A stretch of 58,070 nucleotides of DNA from the IMG/VR virus record IMGVR_UViG_3300037508_001223, positions 1-58,070 of that record. One strand, written 5' to 3'. The DNA is from a virus. A program made the position numbers and the translations under genes. A model generated the notes under the pieces. The model made no database searches, was not told the origin of the DNA, and worked only from the letters and a program-made list of their open reading frames with translations. Below, piece after piece: positions 53,579 through 58,070 of this stretch. Position 1 is the stretch's first letter, and each line of letters opens with the position of its first letter.

Positions 53579-54943
53579 ATGCCAAAATTCGTCAAAGACA
53601 TTGTAACCGCCGGAAAGTACGTCTTGCCTGATGGTAAAGGCGGATCTCGTGAAATCGCGATCACGACGGAGCGGTTGCAAAGATGGGCCGAAAACTTTGA
53701 AAAGCAGCGTAACAGCGGCTTGCATATTCCGGCTCCGGCTTTGCACGACTTTGAAAAGGGCATTCCTGTCCGAATGGGGCAGGACGGCACTCTGCGAAGC
53801 TCTGCGGACAACCTAGGCTTCTGGGACTACGTTTGGGTCGATCCCGAGACCAAGACGCTTAAAGGCGTTCTGGACGCTCCTGGGAGCTTTGACGACCCGA
53901 ATACGCCTGCTGGCAAGGTCGGCAAGACGATTCGGGAGACCTCGATCTACGTGGCTCCCAAGTGGAAGGACGGTTCTGGTACGGAGTGGGACGAGGCTGT
54001 GATGCACATTGCGTGCGTTACCCACCCTATTGAAAAGAGCCAAGCCAATTTCCAGCCTGCGGATGATGGGCTAGCGATTGCGATGTCCTTCAAACAAGCG
54101 GATTCTTCTAATGCTTCTTCGCCTTCTGGCGAACCTGTAGACCCCAACAAAGTCTTGGGGAGCAAAAGCACTGAATACGCCACTTCGGTGGATAACGGCC
54201 GAATTGCCGAGGTCATTACGCTACTTCGAGATGTGGCCAAGATTTCTCTCCCAGAGAATACCACTCAAGACAATATCGTCGAACGCCTTTTGATTGCTCT
54301 CTCCCAAAAGGCTATCGAGAACGAAGAAGAGGATGAGGGCGGAGTCAGTCAACCACCGGAGGGGGCGCAACTAAGAAATGCCCCGTTTGTGATGAGTTTT
54401 TCCCAAAAGCAAATCGAGGCGTTACTGAAGGTGCAGAACCCGGAGACCGGCAAGCCGTTTACTCCAGCCGAGCTTAAGGCTGTTGGTGAACCTGCCGCTG
54501 ACGTGGTGATGAGCCATCCGAAGGTCAAGGAACTGGAGAAGAGTTCGCTCATTCTCTTGAACACTGTGACCGAGCAGGCCAAGGCCAATTATCGCAGCCG
54601 TGCAGCCGCTCTTGTGGCTAGCGGACGAGCGAACAAAGCCTACGTGGACAGCAAGATCCTTCCCATGGTGGAAGCGGTTGTCATGTCGTTTGGCGAGGAC
54701 GGCAAGCCTGCTGTCCAACCGATCGACACGGTTCTGGACGCTCTGGAAGCCGCTCCGGCGATTGCCGCTCCTCCGAGCGTTCCGAACTACGCGGACTTCC
54801 TGGCGATGTCCCATGGAGGCTACCAAGTCCATGGATCGCTTCCGCACCCGGTTGAAGATCCTGGCAACGGCGAGGCTCCGATTACCGCTGATGCGGCGAC
54901 CGCTGTGTTTGGTCGGTTGAAGCAGGCAGGGCTTCTGGCCTAA
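53579..54943 (+). CDS. Prohead protease/scaffold (Mu I-like)
   Basis: A protein of 454 residues. The N-terminal 160 residues (TAGKYVLPDGKGGSREIAITTERLQRWAENFEKQRNSGLHIPAPALHDF...DNLGFWDYVWVDPETKTLKGVLDAPG...IRETSIYVAPKWKDG) follow the Mu protein I-type phage peptidase layout. The C-terminal half is helical and rich in charged residues, as expected for a fused scaffold domain. Position before the decoration and capsid genes fits. A motif variant (CTCTCCCAGAGAATACC) lies at 54243-54261. Confidence 0.7.
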   Translation: MPKFVKDIVTAGKYVLPDGKGGSREIAITTERLQRWAENFEKQRNSGLHIPAPALHDFEKGIPVRMGQDGTLRSSADNLGFWDYVWVDPETKTLKGVLDAPGSFDDPNTPAGKVGKTIRETSIYVAPKWKDGSGTEWDEAVMHIACVTHPIEKSQANFQPADDGLAIAMSFKQADSSNASSPSGEPVDPNKVLGSKSTEYATSVDNGRIAEVITLLRDVAKISLPENTTQDNIVERLLIALSQKAIENEEEDEGGVSQPPEGAQLRNAPFVMSFSQKQIEALLKVQNPETGKPFTPAELKAVGEPAADVVMSHPKVKELEKSSLILLNTVTEQAKANYRSRAAALVASGRANKAYVDSKILPMVEAVVMSFGEDGKPAVQPIDTVLDALEAAPAIAAPPSVPNYADFLAMSHGGYQVHGSLPHPVEDPGNGEAPITADAATAVFGRLKQAGLLA

Positions 54944-54947
54944 GCCG

Positions 54948-54969
54948 TTTCTCTCCCAGAAAAAAACCA
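54948..54969 (+). repeat. Dispersed phage motif copy
   Basis: TTTCTCTCCCAGAAAAAAAC, five bases after the protease/scaffold stop. Confidence 0.9.
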
Positions 54970-54989
54970 TATTCCGATAGGAGACAATA

Positions 54990-55865
54990 ATGAGTTCGAT
55001 TTCTTACGAGCAATTTCAACGTGGCCCGTTCATTGGAAATCTCGTTGAGACTTCCGAGAACAGCTTTTACTTTGGCACGCATCCGCTGAACGTCTACGTT
55101 GGCGGTCGTGTTGATGGGGCTACCCGAGACGCTGGCAACACGGCGACGGATGTCATCCGGCCGGGTTTGCTGCTTGGCATGGTGGCCTCCACCAGCAAGT
55201 TGAAGCAGTGGAGTGCTACGGCTACCGATGGCAGCCAGTTCATCTTTGGCATCCTCGATAATCCGGGTGTCAAGATGCAAGCGGGCGGTGCCGACCAGGA
55301 TCGTTTCCGAGGCACGATTATGATTCGTGGCCTCATTCGTCCTGATCGCCTCTTGATCGGCGGTAATGCTTCTTATGGCATCTCCGGTAATGCTTACGAG
55401 TATATGATCCGTAAGCAGCTCAACGATCTGGGTTTCATGGTTCAGGAAGACTCGGCGATTACGGGTCTCTTGGGTTATGGAACGCCGTTTGGTGGTGGGT
55501 TCCGTTTGATGCAAGCCAAGACGGCGGATTACACCGTGAAGGCTTGGGAATCCGGGACTCTGTTCACCACGCGAGGTGCCGCAGGTGCTGTGAATTTCAC
55601 GCTGCCTGCAACTCCTTCGCAAGGTTTGTACTTCGGCTTCTACAGCGCTGCTAACCAAAACCTGAAGGTTACGGCGGGTACTGCGGATACTATGGTCGCT
55701 ATCAATGATCTTGCGGCGGATTCGATTAGTTTTGAAACCGCTTCGTTGAAGATTGGTGGAATGATCGAAGTTTACGGCGATGGTACCGGATGGTTGACCC
55801 GAGTCAGCCCTGGTCAGACATCGGACGGTACGGCTTCTGGCCAAATCGTGACGGTGGCATCGTAA
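54990..55865 (+). CDS. Head decoration protein (lambda D-like)
   Basis: A protein of 291 residues after ATAGGAGACAATA. N-terminal GPFIGNLVETSENSFYFGTHPLNVYVGGR and VIRPGLLLGMVASTSKLKQWSATATDGSQFIFGILDNPG resemble head decoration proteins (HDPD), where 'rpG.vLg....g.......gs..p.gvl' is the signature. The C-terminal part adds a small beta domain (NFTLPATPSQGLYFGFYSAANQNLKVTAG). Adjacent to the capsid gene, as in lambda-like operons. Confidence 0.7.
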   Translation: MSSISYEQFQRGPFIGNLVETSENSFYFGTHPLNVYVGGRVDGATRDAGNTATDVIRPGLLLGMVASTSKLKQWSATATDGSQFIFGILDNPGVKMQAGGADQDRFRGTIMIRGLIRPDRLLIGGNASYGISGNAYEYMIRKQLNDLGFMVQEDSAITGLLGYGTPFGGGFRLMQAKTADYTVKAWESGTLFTTRGAAGAVNFTLPATPSQGLYFGFYSAANQNLKVTAGTADTMVAINDLAADSISFETASLKIGGMIEVYGDGTGWLTRVSPGQTSDGTASGQIVTVAS

Positions 55866-55911
55866 TCTGTAGTGCTAACTAGAAGAAAACACACAACGAA
55901 AGGCAAGTATA

Positions 55912-57096
55912 ATGGCTGACACGAGTGCGATTACGATTCAGCAGGCTTTCCAAACTCCCTTTGTCAAGGGTGTGGTTAGCCAGTTTCCTACGCCGGACAA
56001 TGCGTTCCAACGGTTTTATGGGTCGATGACGAATCGTACCTTTACGCCGGTTCGCGTATTCGGTTGGGATCAGTTCAACAAAACCCGTACCATCGCTACG
56101 ATGGCGGCTCCGATGACGGATGCGAACGTCATTCGTCGTCAGAAAATCGGTACGAAGACTGGGGCTTTGCTCCGCATGGCGGAAAAGCTTCAGATCTTCG
56201 ACGAGGAGATCGCCAACCTTCGCCCGCCGGGTGCTCCTATTGGCACTTTGGATGCTCGTGGCGAACAATGGGCTGTTCGTCAGATTGATTTTATGACGCA
56301 ACGCCATCGTAACTTGATGGAGTTTGCGTTGGTAAAGACGTTCTTGGGTGGTTTTGGTTTGGCTCAAACGGGGCAGCAGTTCCGTATGACCGAGCTTAAC
56401 GCCTCGGGCAACTCTTTCGACATCGACCAGGGAATTCCCGCATCTCACAAGGATCAGTTGGCCTTGGACGATGATGGAAGCAACCTGATCGACAAGTCGT
56501 GGGAAGATCCTTCGGCGGATCTTGTCAGCTTCTTCTTCGGGTTGAAGCGGGCGGCCATTCGAGAGACGGGCTTTGATCCGAAGCACGTCTGGATCAGTGG
56601 AAAGACTGCTGGGTACTTGATGCAGAATATTGGCCTCCAGTCGATTGGGGGCTCGGCTAATCGAGTCTGGAACACGGTTACGGGTCAACCTGCCCAGGTC
56701 GATCCTGCGAGCCGTAATCTGGGCGGCTACAGCATCAAGTTCAACGCGGTGCCGTGGCTTGACTTCCACGTCAATGACGCGGTTGTTTCTCTGGGAGATG
56801 GCTCCGATCCGCAAGGAACGGATGCTACGACCGTTGCTGGAACGACTCGAATTCTTCCCATCAACCGAGCCATCATTACTCCTGATCCGAGTCCTGAATG
56901 GTTCACGGTCTACGAGGGGCAAGAACCGGTACAAGAGCAAGTCAATTCGAGTCCTACGGTGGCTCGTGGCTTCCATTCCTGGAGTCGTCGAATGCTGAAC
57001 GCCCTGGCTCCTAGCCGGGAAGCGTACATGCTCGACAACTTCCTGCCGGTGCTCGTGATTCCTAACGCGATCTACTGTCCTACAGTCGTGTTCTAG
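55912..57096 (+). CDS. Major capsid protein (lambda gpE-like)
   Basis: A protein of 394 residues. TNRTFTPVRVFGWDQFNKTRTIATMAAPMTDANVIRRQKIGTKTGALLRMAEKLQIFDEEI has the HK97-fold capsid E-type pattern (arginines and a GtkTG segment before 'kl.i.D.ei'). DPKHVWISGKTAGYLMQNIGLQ and SIKFNAVPWLDFHVND complete the fold-like spacing. It follows the decoration protein and is closed by an intrinsic terminator. GAAAGGCAAG precedes the ATG. Confidence 0.82.
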   Translation: MADTSAITIQQAFQTPFVKGVVSQFPTPDNAFQRFYGSMTNRTFTPVRVFGWDQFNKTRTIATMAAPMTDANVIRRQKIGTKTGALLRMAEKLQIFDEEIANLRPPGAPIGTLDARGEQWAVRQIDFMTQRHRNLMEFALVKTFLGGFGLAQTGQQFRMTELNASGNSFDIDQGIPASHKDQLALDDDGSNLIDKSWEDPSADLVSFFFGLKRAAIRETGFDPKHVWISGKTAGYLMQNIGLQSIGGSANRVWNTVTGQPAQVDPASRNLGGYSIKFNAVPWLDFHVNDAVVSLGDGSDPQGTDATTVAGTTRILPINRAIITPDPSPEWFTVYEGQEPVQEQVNSSPTVARGFHSWSRRMLNALAPSREAYMLDNFLPVLVIPNAIYCPTVVF

Positions 57097-57122
57097 GACG
57101 GGATTACGTGGATAACAAGACG

Positions 57123-57155
57123 CTCCCGTCGTTGACAACAGCGATGGGAGTTTCT
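57123..57155 (+). terminator. Intrinsic terminator after the capsid gene
   Basis: CTCCCGTCG and CGATGGGAG form a 9-bp stem (one G-U) with a 10-base loop, followed by TTTCTGTTTC. Confidence 0.75.
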
Positions 57156-57191
57156 GTTTCAGGCCCTAGAATAAGGTAAGGGGCGTGATGA

Positions 57192-57530
57192 GTGTCGGAC
57201 CAAGAAAAAACCTTGCTCCTTCTTCAGTCGGCGACAGTAGCGACAACATTCCTGGCGTCGGCTGTACTAGGGGGAATCGGATGGGTTCAGAGATCCAGCA
57301 ATCGGACAAAGCTTGGCTGCGTAGTGGCATCAGCGAACTGTGGTGCTGTAGGCTTTCTTTTTGCAGGAGTGCTCTTGGTGTACTCGCAAGAAGCTTACCT
57401 ACAAGCTTTTATGAGTGGTGCATCGACGGGGTGGATCACGGGAAGATATGGTCTGAAGAAACTACCCGAAATCCTGGGTCTCTTGATGCGTGTTCTAAAA
57501 GTGTTGAGAGACGAATCAATGAAGAGATAG
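57192..57530 (+). CDS. Membrane protein, possible holin, 112 aa
   Basis: GTG start after AAGGGGCGTGATG. Two or three hydrophobic stretches: TVATTFLASAVLGGIGWV, GCVVASANCGAVGFLFAGVLLVYS and a short third. A short basic end follows (LMRVLKVLRDESMKR). Length and topology fit a holin, but no lysin lies next to it, so the role is open. Confidence 0.55.
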   Translation: MSDQEKTLLLLQSATVATTFLASAVLGGIGWVQRSSNRTKLGCVVASANCGAVGFLFAGVLLVYSQEAYLQAFMSGASTGWITGRYGLKKLPEILGLLMRVLKVLRDESMKR

Positions 57531-57559
57531 GCTTAAAGATTCTAGGAGCGATTGCTCCA

Positions 57560-57733
57560 ATGGCCTTTGTGGTTATCTGTATGTTTGGGATGTTCTTCGG
57601 CCTGCTTAACCTCCAGAAAATAAACGCTTACGCCAATGTACCAAAGTCCATTGAAGTGGCTCCAAAGCCTGTCAACACTTCCACAAGCGGTGTTGGGTTG
57701 GTTTCGTTCGACTCCACCGCCCGAAACTGGTAG
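57560..57733 (+). CDS. Single-membrane-span small protein, 57 aa
   Basis: MAFVVICMFGMFFGLLNLQKINAY: one hydrophobic helix then a polar tail ending FDSTARNW. GGAG is 14 bases upstream. A motif variant lies at 57609-57624. Longer upstream frames overlap the previous gene in another frame and are less likely. Confidence 0.45.
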   Translation: MAFVVICMFGMFFGLLNLQKINAYANVPKSIEVAPKPVNTSTSGVGLVSFDSTARNW

Positions 57734-57890
57734 TCTATTGCCTCCTGGCCCCGAGGAATCGGCCACACCGCCTTGCGTGTCTTGCGGCCATTCTTCTCCA
57801 GAAACATGCCCTTTTTGCGGTGGTCTCAAAGGCTATGCGTCAGTGCCTCCATGTCGGGCTTGCATTAATCGTGGACCGGTTCCAGTATAA
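57636..57890 (+). CDS. Zinc-ribbon protein, 84 aa
   Basis: The C-terminal half CVSCGHSSPETCPFCGG...PCRACINRG has three CxxC-type pairs, a small zinc-ribbon pattern. The N-terminal half overlaps the preceding gene in another frame by about 100 bases, so the true start may be downstream or the overlap real. Unknown role. Confidence 0.5.
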   Translation: MYQSPLKWLQSLSTLPQAVLGWFRSTPPPETGSLLPPGPEESATPPCVSCGHSSPETCPFCGGLKGYASVPPCRACINRGPVPV

Positions 57891-57931
57891 AAACCAAATT
57901 CGATAAGCAGCGGATATATGGGGAGCTAAAT

Positions 57932-58070
57932 ATGAATGTGATTGATCCGCTTGTTGCCGAGCTTGCTAGGCCCGAATACGCTGGCCTATCCGATGAGGAC
58001 TGCGCGACGATCATCAACGCCAAAACCGTAAGCTACCGCAAGCCGGTTGAGACAGCGGCGGTAAAAGCTT
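57932..58070 (+). CDS. Phage tail-region protein, 3' partial
   Basis: It begins MNVIDPLVAELARPEYAGLSDEDCATIINAKTVSYRKPVE after GGGGAGC and continues past the window edge. This opening (PL..EL..PEYAGL.D...A..INAKTV) belongs to a small phage protein family located beside tail genes. The frame is in register with the repeat gene that begins the window if the two ends were joined directly, though missing sequence is more likely. Confidence 0.6.
   Translation, partial: MNVIDPLVAELARPEYAGLSDEDCATIINAKTVSYRKPVETAAVKA

Noticed and set aside
54882-57138. Long minus-strand frames opposite decoration and capsid genes
   Set aside because: Arg/His/Asn-rich shadow translations of well-supported capsid genes.
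57185-57559. Longer frame ahead of the small membrane protein at 57560
   Set aside because: It overlaps the membrane protein at 57192 in another frame and its sequence is not protein-like.
2761-57624. Dispersed motif as a protein linear motif (KKP/QKK)
   Set aside because: It is read in three different frames and also occurs between genes, so conservation is not at protein level.

Overview
This window is almost entirely the genome of a tailed double-stranded DNA phage (Caudoviricetes, siphovirus-like). Head, portal, terminase, tail and replication genes are recognisable by motif or family resemblance. I see no integrase, no ribosomal RNA, no CRISPR array and no clear lysin. The host is not certain. 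Several genes carry domains that are common in Planctomycetes: an FGE-sulfatase (SUMF1) domain protein, c-type cytochrome-like proteins and a CCC-rich small virion-type protein. A planctomycete host is therefore a reasonable inference, not a proof. Both window ends fall inside tail-type genes, so this may be most of a circularly permuted genome with a small piece missing.

Layout. 1-13.8 kb (+): tail repeat protein, head-tail connector and completion proteins, tail tube, short tape-measure-like protein, large tail proteins, a possible -1 frameshift pair, the portal, and a glycosyltransferase. 13.9-17.8 kb (+): recombination module (Hjc-like resolvase, RecB-like nuclease, Sak4-like ATPase, SSB-like protein). 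17.8-18.65 kb: an 829-bp gene-free, highly structured RNA locus with an initiator tRNA and two tRNA-like elements. 18.65-24.3 kb (+): family A DNA polymerase, primase-helicase, ParB/DUF4417 fusion. 24.35-27.4 kb (+): a virion-type protein behind a structured leader that hides its ribosome binding site, then a run of small very basic proteins. 27.7-37.6 kb (+): UvrD-like helicase, ParB-like protein, many small accessory genes with their own sigma70-like promoters, the FGE-domain protein and the probable small terminase. 37.6-38.06 kb: gene-free iteron and palindrome region. 38.06-40.5 kb (+): G-run-rich accessory module. 40.8-44.8 kb (-): fourteen small early-type genes. 44.84-45.23 kb: divergent control region. 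45.2-47.3 kb (+): coiled-coil protein and large terminase. 47.3-51.4 kb (+): GC-rich cassette with a matrixin-like protease and two CXXCH cytochrome-like proteins. 51.5-52.8 kb (-): fibre-like virion protein. 52.9-57.1 kb (+): basic protein, protease/scaffold, decoration protein, major capsid protein. The remainder holds small membrane and zinc-ribbon proteins.

The most striking feature is a dispersed asymmetric motif, consensus TTCTCTCCCAGAAAAAAACC, with about 20 strong copies. It lies between genes and inside genes in all three reading frames, so it is conserved as DNA or RNA and not as protein. It mostly points with transcription, sits at gene boundaries or just upstream of promoters, and is absent from the two apparently foreign modules (37.6-40.5 and 47.3-51.4 kb). 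The layout resembles the stoperators of cluster A mycobacteriophages, but the motif is unrelated in sequence. The other leading candidates are the tRNA-like RNAs, the structured 17.8-18.65 kb locus and the ribosome-site-sequestering leader at 24.36 kb.
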